Shown here piece by piece: positions 37,172 to 46,510 of a DNA stretch of 64,000 nt. The stretch's first letter is position 1. The number at the start of each line of letters is the position of its first letter. Below the pieces are notes generated by a model. The model ran no database searches and had not been told where the DNA came from. It saw nothing but the letters and a program-made list of their open reading frames with translations. A program made the position numbers and the translations under genes. The stretch is from Flavisericum labens (GTDB lineage: Bacteria; Bacteroidota; Bacteroidia; Flavobacteriales; Flavobacteriaceae). The stretch lies in contig NZ_JBJJBQ010000012.1 of assembly GCF_045446075.1 (NCBI RefSeq), positions 37,019 through 101,018 on the forward strand, given 5' to 3'.

Positions 37172-40100
37172 ATGACAAATTATTTATTATTTGATCATCT
37201 TTTTTTCTCTTTTAAACTACGGAAGAAAAGAGAACGCTTAAATAAGGTTTGCTATGCCTTATTTATTGCTTTATTTATGCTTAGCTCAAATATTTATGCA
37301 CAAGACAACATAAGTGTGAGCGGTGTAATTACTGACGGAGGTGAACTGGGAGGTCCGCTTCCTGGTGTAACCGTTCTTGTAAAAGGGACGACCAATGGTG
37401 CCTCAACAGATTTTGATGGAAACTACACATTAAACAATGTAGACTCAAATGCTACTTTATCGTTTTCTTATGTGGGCTACAAAACACAAGAAGTAGCCGT
37501 TAATGGACAAACAACAATCAATGTTACATTAGAAGTTGATGTAAGCCAATTAGACGAGATTGTAATAGTTGATTATGGTTATGGAAAAGTAAACAAGTTA
37601 GACATGACTGGTTCTACGGCTAGCATTGACAGCAAAGCACTTTCTACAATTCCTGTTGCGAATGCAGCTGAAGCGCTTTCCGGTAGATTACCTGGTGTTA
37701 ATGTAACCTCTGCCGATGGCGAGCCTGGTGCAAGTATCAGAATTCGAGTAAGGGGTGGTACATCGCTTTCTCAAGATAACAGCCCATTATTTGTAGTAGA
37801 CGGTTTCATTGTTGGAGGAATTGATAACATTCCTGTTAACGACATTGCGAGCATCGATGTATTAAAAGATGCGGCGGCGACTGCTGTTTATGGTGCTCAA
37901 GCATCAAATGGTGTAATTGTTGTTACCACAAAAAATCCAGTGGAAGGAAAAACGTCTGTTTCATATAACAACTTTTTTACTTTCAATGAATTACCTAATG
38001 ACAGAAAATATGATGTTTTAAGTCCTTATGAATTTGTTTTGGCAAATTATGAATACCAAGCGTTAAGAGGAGAAACTGCTGTTGAAGGTTTTGAAAAATT
38101 CTTTGGTAAGTATGATGACTTAGAGTTATACAAAGAAAAAAAGCCAACCGATTGGCAAGACGAATTATTTGGTGGCTCTAGATTATCTCAATACCATAAC
38201 CTTTCTATTGGAGGTGGTACAGAATTGACCAAGATGAACTTGAGTATTTCCCATAATGATGACGAAGGGCTTCTTACTGGTTCTGGATACCAAAGAACAG
38301 CAATCAACTTTAAATTAAATCAAAAAATATCTGACCGCCTTAAATTTGACGTTCAAACTAGGATAACAAACTCTATTAGAGATGGTGCTGGTACTTCAAG
38401 CGGACAATTAAGTATTAAAGATGCTGTGCAAACGCGTCCTGTAAACGGTATTGCCGATGAATTGGATATCGATTTAAACCAAGTAACGGATAATGATGAT
38501 TTTCAACAATTTTTATTAGGTTTAATTAACCCTAACGAATTGGTAAAGCAAGACTGGAGAAAACGTACAGACCATGACTACGTTTTTAATGCAGCGTTAA
38601 CTTGGAATGTAACAGACGACATTACAGCAAAATCATCTTTCTCTCGTTCAAAAGATTTTAGAACTGATTTAAGGTTTTATGGCCCTTTAACCAGTGAGTC
38701 TTTTAACAATGGAGGTAGCTTGCCTCTAGGACAAAGAACTCAAAGACAGTCTGACAACTACCGTTGGATTAATACCTTAAACTATAAAAAGGATTGGGGA
38801 GAATCTAAATTAGATGTTTTATTAGGTCATGAAATTTCTTCAAGCGGGGGGGATTCAAATTTCCTTAGGGCTGAAAACTTCCGTTTATCAGTTACTCCAG
38901 AAGAATTATTCGCAAACATGCAATTTGGTGATGTAGACAGAATATCTGGTGGAGAATTTACTCCTACAAACAGAAAGTCGTTCTTTGGTAGATTTGACTT
39001 TAACTTGCAAAATAAGTACATTTTCACCTTTACAGCAAGAGCTGACCAATCTAGTAAATTTGCAAAAGAAAACTCTTTAGGTATATTCCCGGCATTATCG
39101 TTCGCTTGGAAAATGGACGAAGAAGATTTTATGCAAGATGTTGATTTTGTAGATCAGCTTAAACTTAGAATTTCCTATGGTGAAACCGGTAACGACCGTA
39201 TTGGTTCCGGCTTAACCCAATTCCTTTTTCAAGGAACAACCAACAGAGGTCCTGGATTTGGGAATGTAGATAACATCTATTATACCCCAGACAGTAGTTC
39301 TCTTTACAACCCTGATTTAATTTGGGAAACAACGGTAACAAGTAACTACGGTTTAGATTTCACCATGTTCAACAAACGATTGAATGGTAGTATAGATTAC
39401 TATAGAAACGAAACTCGAGACCTATTATATACAAGTGCAATTCCTACTTCTACAGGATTTAATGAAGAATATGCCAACATTGGTAGTACAGCAAACCAAG
39501 GGGTGGAAATGGGACTTACAGCCTATATTATAGATACTAACGATTTTACTTTATCAACCAACTTTAACATTGGCCATAACGTATTGACCATTGAGAAATT
39601 AGATGGTACACAGTCACGATTTGCTCAATCTAACTGGGCTAGTACCGACCTTAGAAACAGAAACGATTACATTCTTGAATTAGGTGGCAAAATTGGTAAC
39701 ATGTATGGGTTTGTAACTGACGGATTCTATAGTGTTGACGATTTTGAAAGTTATGATGAAGTAACTGGTGACTATATCTTAAAAGATGGTATTGCCGATT
39801 CTAACTCCACCGTTGGAGGTGCTCAGGTTAGACCTGGTTCCTTAAAATTAAAAGATTTAAATGACGATGGTGTAATTGACAGTGATAATGACCGACGAAT
39901 TATAGGTAACGCATTACCTGATTTTCAAGGTGGTTTTGGAGTTAACGTAAGATGGAAAAACTTTGACCTTTCTACTTTCTTCAACTATCAAGTAGGTAAC
40001 GACGTTTACAATACCGGTAAAATTCAGTTTAATCAATTTAGAAGAATTAACAACGGTAATTTGTTAACCACTATGAGCTTAGAGAACAGATTCACCTATC

Positions 40101-40492
40101 TAGATGTTGATGGTACTTATACAGGAACTCCTGGCGGTATTGTTACAGACTTAGAGGACTTACGTGCATTGAACCAAGGTAAAAACATCTGGTCTCATGC
40201 CAGTCATGGTGTAGCTGCGGCGGTTGTTCACGACTGGGCCATAGAGGATGGTTCCTTTTTACGATTAAATAACGTAACTTTAGGCTATAGTTTACCTAGT
40301 AAGTTAATTTCTAAAATTGGTTTATCTAAATTTAGAGTATTTGCGACAGGAAGAAACCTTGCTATTTGGACGAAATATTCAGGGTATGACCCAGAGGTTA
40401 ACACAAACAGTAACCCCTTCACTCCAGGTGTAGATGAATCATCTTTCCCTAGAGCGCGTTCTTATACATTCGGTATTAATGCAACATTTTAA
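37172..40492 (+). CDS. SusC/RagA-family TonB-dependent transporter (pectin pair 2)
   Basis: This 1106-residue TonB-dependent importer has a long basic N-region before its signal peptide core (cleavage near residue 44, IYAQ). The carboxypeptidase-D regulatory-like domain lies at about 47-135. The plug has DEIVIVDYGYGKVNKLDMTG, where VDYGYG replaces the common VGYG, and NDIASIDVLKDAAATAVYG. It leads the operon susC-susD-DUF4957-like-PL1/CE8 and is preceded by a perfect LacI-type palindrome. Together with the next gene it would import pectin oligomers. Confidence 0.93.
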   Translation: MTNYLLFDHLFFSFKLRKKRERLNKVCYALFIALFMLSSNIYAQDNISVSGVITDGGELGGPLPGVTVLVKGTTNGASTDFDGNYTLNNVDSNATLSFSYVGYKTQEVAVNGQTTINVTLEVDVSQLDEIVIVDYGYGKVNKLDMTGSTASIDSKALSTIPVANAAEALSGRLPGVNVTSADGEPGASIRIRVRGGTSLSQDNSPLFVVDGFIVGGIDNIPVNDIASIDVLKDAAATAVYGAQASNGVIVVTTKNPVEGKTSVSYNNFFTFNELPNDRKYDVLSPYEFVLANYEYQALRGETAVEGFEKFFGKYDDLELYKEKKPTDWQDELFGGSRLSQYHNLSIGGGTELTKMNLSISHNDDEGLLTGSGYQRTAINFKLNQKISDRLKFDVQTRITNSIRDGAGTSSGQLSIKDAVQTRPVNGIADELDIDLNQVTDNDDFQQFLLGLINPNELVKQDWRKRTDHDYVFNAALTWNVTDDITAKSSFSRSKDFRTDLRFYGPLTSESFNNGGSLPLGQRTQRQSDNYRWINTLNYKKDWGESKLDVLLGHEISSSGGDSNFLRAENFRLSVTPEELFANMQFGDVDRISGGEFTPTNRKSFFGRFDFNLQNKYIFTFTARADQSSKFAKENSLGIFPALSFAWKMDEEDFMQDVDFVDQLKLRISYGETGNDRIGSGLTQFLFQGTTNRGPGFGNVDNIYYTPDSSSLYNPDLIWETTVTSNYGLDFTMFNKRLNGSIDYYRNETRDLLYTSAIPTSTGFNEEYANIGSTANQGVEMGLTAYIIDTNDFTLSTNFNIGHNVLTIEKLDGTQSRFAQSNWASTDLRNRNDYILELGGKIGNMYGFVTDGFYSVDDFESYDEVTGDYILKDGIADSNSTVGGAQVRPGSLKLKDLNDDGVIDSDNDRRIIGNALPDFQGGFGVNVRWKNFDLSTFFNYQVGNDVYNTGKIQFNQFRRINNGNLLTTMSLENRFTYLDVDGTYTGTPGGIVTDLEDLRALNQGKNIWSHASHGVAAAVVHDWAIEDGSFLRLNNVTLGYSLPSKLISKIGLSKFRVFATGRNLAIWTKYSGYDPEVNTNSNPFTPGVDESSFPRARSYTFGINATF

Positions 40493-40495
40493 TTT

Positions 40496-42334
40496 ATGAA
40501 AAAGAAAATTATCAATATGAAACTTAAACTAATACTAGCTATAATACCTATGGTTATCATAGCTACATCGTGTGACAAAGACTTTTTGGAACCCAATTCC
40601 ATTTCAACGTTCGATTTAAATTATATCTATTCCAACGTTGATGATGCCAGAAATGGTGTAAATGCAGTTTACTCATACTTTAACCAAGATGCGTTCCGCT
40701 CAAGATTATCCAACAACATGACTGGTAACACAGATATTGAACTTGGAGGTATTGGAAATAACACGCAAGACAATGGTAGACGTGAGATATGGAATGTTGA
40801 CGCAACCAATTCAAACAACGATTTAAATATTGTTTGGACTTTCGCATACCGTGCCATTAGAGATGCCAATATTGCTATTGAAGGTATTCAAAACTCAGGC
40901 AGCCTGAATTCTGAAGATGTTACAGTACAAAACACATTCAAACACCTTTTAGGTGAGGCCCATACTTTAAGAGCATACTGGTACAGTATGTTGGCTTATC
41001 ATTTTGGCGATGTACCTTATATTACAGAAGCTCCGGTTGCTGGTGCTAATTTCTTTGTTGAAGAATCACCTAGAAATGATATACTAGCAAGTGAAATTCA
41101 ACATTTAATAGATGTTGAAGAGGGTATGCAATGGGGAGAAGCCTTACCTTACGGTATCGAGCAAGTAAACCGTGAATATACCCTTGGTATGATTGCACGT
41201 TTAGCGTTACAACGTGGTGGATATTATTTAAAGCCAGACCTTAACATGGTTCGCGACAGCGACTATTTAGATTACTATGAAATTGCTAGACAGTATTCTA
41301 AAAAATTAATAGATTTAAAAGACAGAGAATTACCAACTGACTTTAGACAAATATTTTATAACCAAAATATATTTATCTCTCCTGTAAATAGAGAAATTCT
41401 TTTTGAAGTCCCATTTGCCCTTGGCGGTGGAGATGTAGGTTGGAATATTGGTATTAGCGTACAAGGTGGAACTGATGCTAAGCATGACTATGGATCGGGT
41501 GGAAACTATATGGCCATACCCGCTACTTACTACATGTCTTTCGATAGCAAAGATTTACGTAGAGAGGTAACCTGTGGACTGTTTAGAGTAACTATGGAAG
41601 ATACTTTAGACCACGTTGGTGTTCGTAATATCTCTCAAGGAAAATGGAATAGACGTTTATTACCAGAACCTCCAGGAAGAGAGTCTGCTAAAGGAACGGG
41701 TATCAACTGGGTAATGATGCGTTACTCTGATGTGCTTATGATGTTCGCTGAAGCAGAAAACGAATTGAATGGGCCTACCATGGAAGCTCAAAACGCCTTC
41801 AAAAGAGTTCGTCAAAGAGCGTTTGACCCTGCAGATTGGAGTACAAAAGTAGATGCTTATATGGCACAAATTTCCGTATCAAAAGATGCATTTTTTGACG
41901 CTATTGTAGATGAACGTGCATGGGAGTTTGGCGGTGAAATGATTCGTAAATATGAATTGATTCGTTGGAACCTTTACTACGACAAAATGGTGGAAACAGT
42001 TGAAGGTTTAAAAAAGTTAGCTGATGATGCTTTCGCTGGAATAGGTTCAGGACCAGACTATATGTACTGGAAAACGGACGACGATGGTAATTTCCAGGTA
42101 CTCAACCCAGATAACAAAGTGGTTGCTGCACCAGATGATACTTGGATTAGGGAAACCTTTTTGTTAGGTCTACATAATGACCAAACCACTTATCAGGGTT
42201 TCATTTTAACCGACTTTGAAAACTATGTAAACGGCCCTAATCCTGGCGTAGTTAGATACATTTTCCCTAAACCTGTAACAGCCGTTGATAATAGTCAGGG
42301 TACTTTAAGCAATGATGGATACGGTTTTAATTAA
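40496..42334 (+). CDS. SusD/RagB-family lipoprotein (pectin pair 2)
   Basis: This 612-residue SusD-like lipoprotein has its lipobox at ATSC (Cys26) and begins the mature protein with DKDFLEPNSISTF. SusD features include RAYWYSMLAYHFGDVPY and DERAWEFGGEMIRKYELIRW. A Met at residue 8 (MKLKLIL) is an alternative start that keeps the signal. It follows SusC after three bases. Ligand is inferred as pectic oligosaccharide from the locus. Confidence 0.92.
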   Translation: MKKKIINMKLKLILAIIPMVIIATSCDKDFLEPNSISTFDLNYIYSNVDDARNGVNAVYSYFNQDAFRSRLSNNMTGNTDIELGGIGNNTQDNGRREIWNVDATNSNNDLNIVWTFAYRAIRDANIAIEGIQNSGSLNSEDVTVQNTFKHLLGEAHTLRAYWYSMLAYHFGDVPYITEAPVAGANFFVEESPRNDILASEIQHLIDVEEGMQWGEALPYGIEQVNREYTLGMIARLALQRGGYYLKPDLNMVRDSDYLDYYEIARQYSKKLIDLKDRELPTDFRQIFYNQNIFISPVNREILFEVPFALGGGDVGWNIGISVQGGTDAKHDYGSGGNYMAIPATYYMSFDSKDLRREVTCGLFRVTMEDTLDHVGVRNISQGKWNRRLLPEPPGRESAKGTGINWVMMRYSDVLMMFAEAENELNGPTMEAQNAFKRVRQRAFDPADWSTKVDAYMAQISVSKDAFFDAIVDERAWEFGGEMIRKYELIRWNLYYDKMVETVEGLKKLADDAFAGIGSGPDYMYWKTDDDGNFQVLNPDNKVVAAPDDTWIRETFLLGLHNDQTTYQGFILTDFENYVNGPNPGVVRYIFPKPVTAVDNSQGTLSNDGYGFN

Positions 42335-42340
42335 AAAAAA

Positions 42341-44005
42341 ATGATTATGAAAACAAAGAATAACCTATTTAATATAAAAACTATATTGTTTTTATGTTTA
42401 CTTGTAACCATGTTTAACGCATGTGATAAAGATGACGATCAAACATACGATAAAACACGTTTGTTCCGACCAGTTCTTAATCAGAACCTGTTCTCTGAAG
42501 GCAACACCATAGTTGTAAACATGGGGAAGCTTAAAGGAGCCGTTGGGTACACTATTGAAGTGAGCAGAGACAGTTTTGCCACTATAGAATATACCATACC
42601 ATCTGATACAAATTATGTAGAAATAAATGAAAACACCAATGGTAAAAACGAAGAGCTGTTTTGGAACACGATTTACCAAGTAAGAGCAACCGCTCACGAA
42701 GCGAATGCGGAATTTGATAGTCGAATTTCAGATTTTGGAAGTGTAAGAACACAGAGATTCCCATCTATACTGAACGTTCCAGCTACTTATGATGTTATTG
42801 ACGTAACTGCAAGGGTAACTTGGGAACCATTAGGTGATGCCATTACAGGTATTAAAGTATTTGGTCCTGACGATTTAAGGCTTCAAACACCGTTGTTTCC
42901 TGAAACTCCAGTAACGGAAGAAGAATTTTTAGCGGGTGAAGCATTTGTTGAAGGACTTGAGCCAGCATCCGATTATCAAATCGCAATATACAGTGGTTCT
43001 GAATTAAGAGGTTGGGTAAACTACACCACTTTAGAAGCTGAATTAGATTATACAACAGTGCCAAATTTAATCGACCTTAGGGAAGATTTAGATCCAGGTG
43101 CCGTATCAAGTGCGTTGAATACATCTCCTGATGGTGCTACTATTTTAGTTTCAAGAGGTTCTGAATATGACGCGCCTGGTATGCGATTAGATAAATCAGT
43201 TACCATACGCGCCGCTTACGGTTTTGGTGAACAAAGAGCGAAATTAATGTTTCCAAGCAATTTTGACCTAGAAACCGATGCCAATGTTGATCATTTACGA
43301 TTTGTAGACTTAGAGTTGCGTGGAACAGACTGGGGTGGTAAATATGTAATTAATATTAGCAAAGCCGCTACATTAAACGAATTTAAGATTGATAATTGTT
43401 ATGTAACCAATTTTAGAGGTATTTTTAGACAAAAAGATAACCCTTCAATAGTTAATAATTATATCATCAACAACAGTGTAGTAGATAGTATTAACGGCTA
43501 CGGTGTTGCAGCCTGTGATAAGGACACTGCTGAACTTAGAAACATTCAATTAACAAACAGTACATTTAATCACACCATTTATTTCTTAATTTCAAGAAAT
43601 AATTCTGAATCTATCCTCATTGATAATTGTACTCTTGCCAATATTAATGAATCTGGTCGACAAATGTTTAGATGGCGTGGCGGTGATGGTAAAGATAATG
43701 TCACCAATGGCATTACTATCACGAATTCAATTTTTGGACATTCTTGGGATACAAATGAATCTGAAGTTTACTCTACCCGAGGACGGCAAGGTTTAGACAA
43801 TACTGTCTTTAACATTAACAACACCTTTACGGTTTCAGACTTTTCATGGACGTCAAATCCAATTGAAGCACTTCCTATCGGAAATGCTGGTAAAAGCCAA
43901 CAAGCACTTTGGGTAGATCCCGCCAATAGCAATTTCAACTTCTTAGGTTCAGATTTTATTGGTAGATTTACTACCGGAGATCCTAGATGGCGAGTAAAAT
44001 TATAA
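42341..44005 (+). CDS. DUF4957/DUF5123-like surface lipoprotein
   Basis: This 554-residue lipoprotein (lipobox NAC, Cys28) has two FN3-like regions (about 45-140 and 150-235) followed by a parallel beta-helix-like region (about 250-554; repeated short strands such as LRFVDLELRG and IDNCYVTN). This is the layout of DUF4957/DUF5123 proteins that follow SusD in pectin loci. No lyase catalytic Arg cluster was recognised, so a glycan-binding role is more likely than catalysis. It follows SusD after six bases and ends before a hairpin. The family name is given with moderate confidence. Confidence 0.72.
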   Translation: MIMKTKNNLFNIKTILFLCLLVTMFNACDKDDDQTYDKTRLFRPVLNQNLFSEGNTIVVNMGKLKGAVGYTIEVSRDSFATIEYTIPSDTNYVEINENTNGKNEELFWNTIYQVRATAHEANAEFDSRISDFGSVRTQRFPSILNVPATYDVIDVTARVTWEPLGDAITGIKVFGPDDLRLQTPLFPETPVTEEEFLAGEAFVEGLEPASDYQIAIYSGSELRGWVNYTTLEAELDYTTVPNLIDLREDLDPGAVSSALNTSPDGATILVSRGSEYDAPGMRLDKSVTIRAAYGFGEQRAKLMFPSNFDLETDANVDHLRFVDLELRGTDWGGKYVINISKAATLNEFKIDNCYVTNFRGIFRQKDNPSIVNNYIINNSVVDSINGYGVAACDKDTAELRNIQLTNSTFNHTIYFLISRNNSESILIDNCTLANINESGRQMFRWRGGDGKDNVTNGITITNSIFGHSWDTNESEVYSTRGRQGLDNTVFNINNTFTVSDFSWTSNPIEALPIGNAGKSQQALWVDPANSNFNFLGSDFIGRFTTGDPRWRVKL

Positions 44006-44035
44006 AACAACCATAAGGTCAATTTCCTGACCTAG

Positions 44036-44086
44036 AAAAAGTGGATACCTAAAAAGCCAAAAACTTTAAGGTATCCACTTTTATTT
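44036..44086 (+). terminator. Hairpin between the SusCD operon and PL1-CE8
   Basis: The stem AAAAGTGGATACCT / AGGTATCCACTTTT has an 18-base loop and a T-rich tail. It may end the susC-susD-DUF operon or lower readthrough into the PL1-CE8 gene, which has no operator of its own. Confidence 0.7.
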
Positions 44087-44141
44087 TAAATTAATTTTTC
44101 TACATTGATTCATTGAAATCTTATAAATAAGCCAAAACTTA

Positions 44142-46385
44142 ATGCAAAAACAAACATTCTTATTCTTCACGCTTCTCTTTATTACATTTAATATGAGTAT
44201 AGCACAAAACCTAGCCTTCCCCACTGCCGAAGGTTTTGGCAAACATGCCACAGGCGGTAGAGGCGGTCTGGTATATACCGTTACCAATCTCAACGATGAT
44301 GGTGAAGGAAGTTTTAGAAAAGGTATCGTTAAAAAAGAACCAAGAATTATTGTCTTTGCAGTATCTGGCACTATTGAGTTAAAATCAGACTTAGACGTCA
44401 ACCCAGGCAAAGGAAATTTAACCATCTTGGGGCAAACCGCTCCTGGTGAAGGCATTACATTAAAAGGGTACCCTTTTACCATAAAAGCAGACAACGTAAT
44501 TGTTCGTTATTTAAGATTTAGAATGGGCGATGTTAACCAAGTTCAAGATGATGCATTAGGCTGTAGAGATGCCAAAAATGTTATTATAGACCATTGTTCG
44601 GTAAGTTGGGCAACCGATGAAAACGCGTCTTTTTATAACAACAAAAATTTCACCCTGCAATGGAGTATCATTTCGGAGGCATTAAATCGCTCTGTGCATA
44701 AAAAAGGAGCGCACGGTTACGGCGGTATTTGGGGTGGCGTTAACGCCTCTTTTCACCATAACTTAATTGCTTCAAATAATAGCAGAAATCCTAGGTTTAG
44801 CGGCTCCAAAACCACCCAAAATTCCGAAAACGAATTTGTTGATTTCCGTAATAATGTTATTTACAACTGGGGCGAAAATAATATTTATGGTGGCGAAAAT
44901 GGAACATACAACTTAGTCAATAATTATTTTAAATCTGGCCCTGCAACAACGTCTTCAAAGTTGGACAGAATTGTAAGTCCATCTGAACCTTACGGAAAAT
45001 TTTATGTAGATGGAAACTATGTTCACGGTTTCGAAAACATCACCAAAAACAATTGGGCTGGTGGTGTACAATGCGATAACCCACAAGCAACAAAACTAAG
45101 TTCAGAAATAAACACCGGTAACAATATAAAAACATCAAGAGCTTTAGAAGCTTTCGAAGATGTTTTAAAACATGCTGGTGCCAATATTTACCGCGATGTG
45201 GTTGATACCAGAATGGTTCAAAACACGAAAAAAGGCAATGTAAAATTCAAAAACGGCATTATCGATTCTCAAAAAGATGTTGGCGGATGGCCCAAACTAA
45301 AAAATAAAATTGGAAAAACAGATTCTGACAAAGATGGCATCCCCGATTATTGGGAAGAACAAAACGGTTTAAATCCCATCGAAAAAGATAGCAAGCTCAA
45401 TAGTTTAAACGAACAGTATTCCAATGTTGAAGTGTATGCCAATTCATTAATCGACACCACACCAAAATTGACCGAAGTAAATGGCAAAACCTATCATTTT
45501 GTTGTTGACCCCAGTGGAAAGGGTAATTTCAAAACCGTACAAAAAGCTATTGATGCTGTCCCCGATTTCAGAAAAACAGAAACCAAAATCTTCATAAAAA
45601 ATGGTATTTACAAAGAAAAGTTAGTCCTTCCAGCATCAAAAACCAATGTTACTTTTGTAGGTGAAGACAAAAACAAAACCATTTTAACTAATGATGATTA
45701 TGCCCAAAAACACAATACATTTGGTGAAGAAATGGGTACAACGGGCTCAACCTCATTTTTTGTTTTCGGTGATAACTTTAAAGCAAAAAATATCACTTTC
45801 GAAAATAGTGCTGGCCCCATTGGTCAAGCTGTGGCCGTAAGAGTTGATGGTGATAAAGTAATTTTTGAAAATTGCAGATTCTTAGGAAATCAAGATACCC
45901 TTTACCTTCATGGAAGCAATAGTAGACAATATTACAGAGACTGCTACATTGAAGGAACGGTCGACTTTATTTTTGGATGGTCCACAGGCTATTTTGAAAA
46001 TTGCGAAATATTCTGTAAAAATAATGGTTACGTTACTGCCGCTTCAACCAACCAAAATACAGAATACGGTTTTGTCTTTAAAAACTGTAAAATAACAGGA
46101 AGTGCAGACGAAGCGACTTTCTACTTAGGAAGGCCATGGCGCGATTATGCCCAAACGGTATTTATAGATTGTTATATGGACCACCATATAAAACCAGAAG
46201 GATGGCACAACTGGGGCAAACCCCATGCCGAAGAAACTACGTTTTATGCAGAGCATAATTCTTATGGTCCCGGTGCATCAAAAACACGGGTAAATTGGGC
46301 TAAAAAAATAAGCCGAAAAGACCTCTCTCGTTTTAACAAAGAAAAGGTATTAGGTGGTACAGATAACTGGAATCCAGAATTATAA
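44142..46385 (+). CDS. PL1 pectate lyase fused to CE8 pectin methylesterase, secreted
   Basis: This is a 747-residue fusion. After a signal peptide (to about residue 22), residues 23-390 form a PL1 beta-helix (FPTAEGFGKHATGG, DHCSVSWATDEN, HHNLIASNNSRNPRF). A calcium-loop linker DSDKDGIPDYWE follows (about 400). Residues 450-740 form a CE8 esterase with Gln562 (GQAVAV), Asp585 (NQDTLY), nucleophile Asp608 (TVDFIFG) and Arg664 (LGRPWR). All CE8 catalytic residues are present. The gene lies after a hairpin that separates it from the SusCD operon, and its own promoter is unclear. Like the PL10-CE8 protein, it joins demethylation to lysis. Confidence 0.9.
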   Translation: MQKQTFLFFTLLFITFNMSIAQNLAFPTAEGFGKHATGGRGGLVYTVTNLNDDGEGSFRKGIVKKEPRIIVFAVSGTIELKSDLDVNPGKGNLTILGQTAPGEGITLKGYPFTIKADNVIVRYLRFRMGDVNQVQDDALGCRDAKNVIIDHCSVSWATDENASFYNNKNFTLQWSIISEALNRSVHKKGAHGYGGIWGGVNASFHHNLIASNNSRNPRFSGSKTTQNSENEFVDFRNNVIYNWGENNIYGGENGTYNLVNNYFKSGPATTSSKLDRIVSPSEPYGKFYVDGNYVHGFENITKNNWAGGVQCDNPQATKLSSEINTGNNIKTSRALEAFEDVLKHAGANIYRDVVDTRMVQNTKKGNVKFKNGIIDSQKDVGGWPKLKNKIGKTDSDKDGIPDYWEEQNGLNPIEKDSKLNSLNEQYSNVEVYANSLIDTTPKLTEVNGKTYHFVVDPSGKGNFKTVQKAIDAVPDFRKTETKIFIKNGIYKEKLVLPASKTNVTFVGEDKNKTILTNDDYAQKHNTFGEEMGTTGSTSFFVFGDNFKAKNITFENSAGPIGQAVAVRVDGDKVIFENCRFLGNQDTLYLHGSNSRQYYRDCYIEGTVDFIFGWSTGYFENCEIFCKNNGYVTAASTNQNTEYGFVFKNCKITGSADEATFYLGRPWRDYAQTVFIDCYMDHHIKPEGWHNWGKPHAEETTFYAEHNSYGPGASKTRVNWAKKISRKDLSRFNKEKVLGGTDNWNPEL

Positions 46386-46481
46386 TTCATAAGTTCCAAA
46401 TATTTTATGTTACAATTGCTCTGATTGTCAAAAATATTGTTTCATTTAATTATGCCAACCAACGCAACTTTAGTATTTTAG

Positions 46482-46495
46482 TACAATCGATTACA
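46482..46495. promoter_or_regulatory. LacI-type operator, GH28-to-esterase operon
   Basis: TACAATCGATTACA matches the shared palindrome with one end mismatch and lies 15 bases before the GH28 start codon. TATTTTAG (46474-46481), one base off the -7 consensus, adjoins it upstream. The leader would be very short, about 20 bases. Confidence 0.78.
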
Positions 46496-46510
46496 ACTAA
46501 ATAAAAACTC

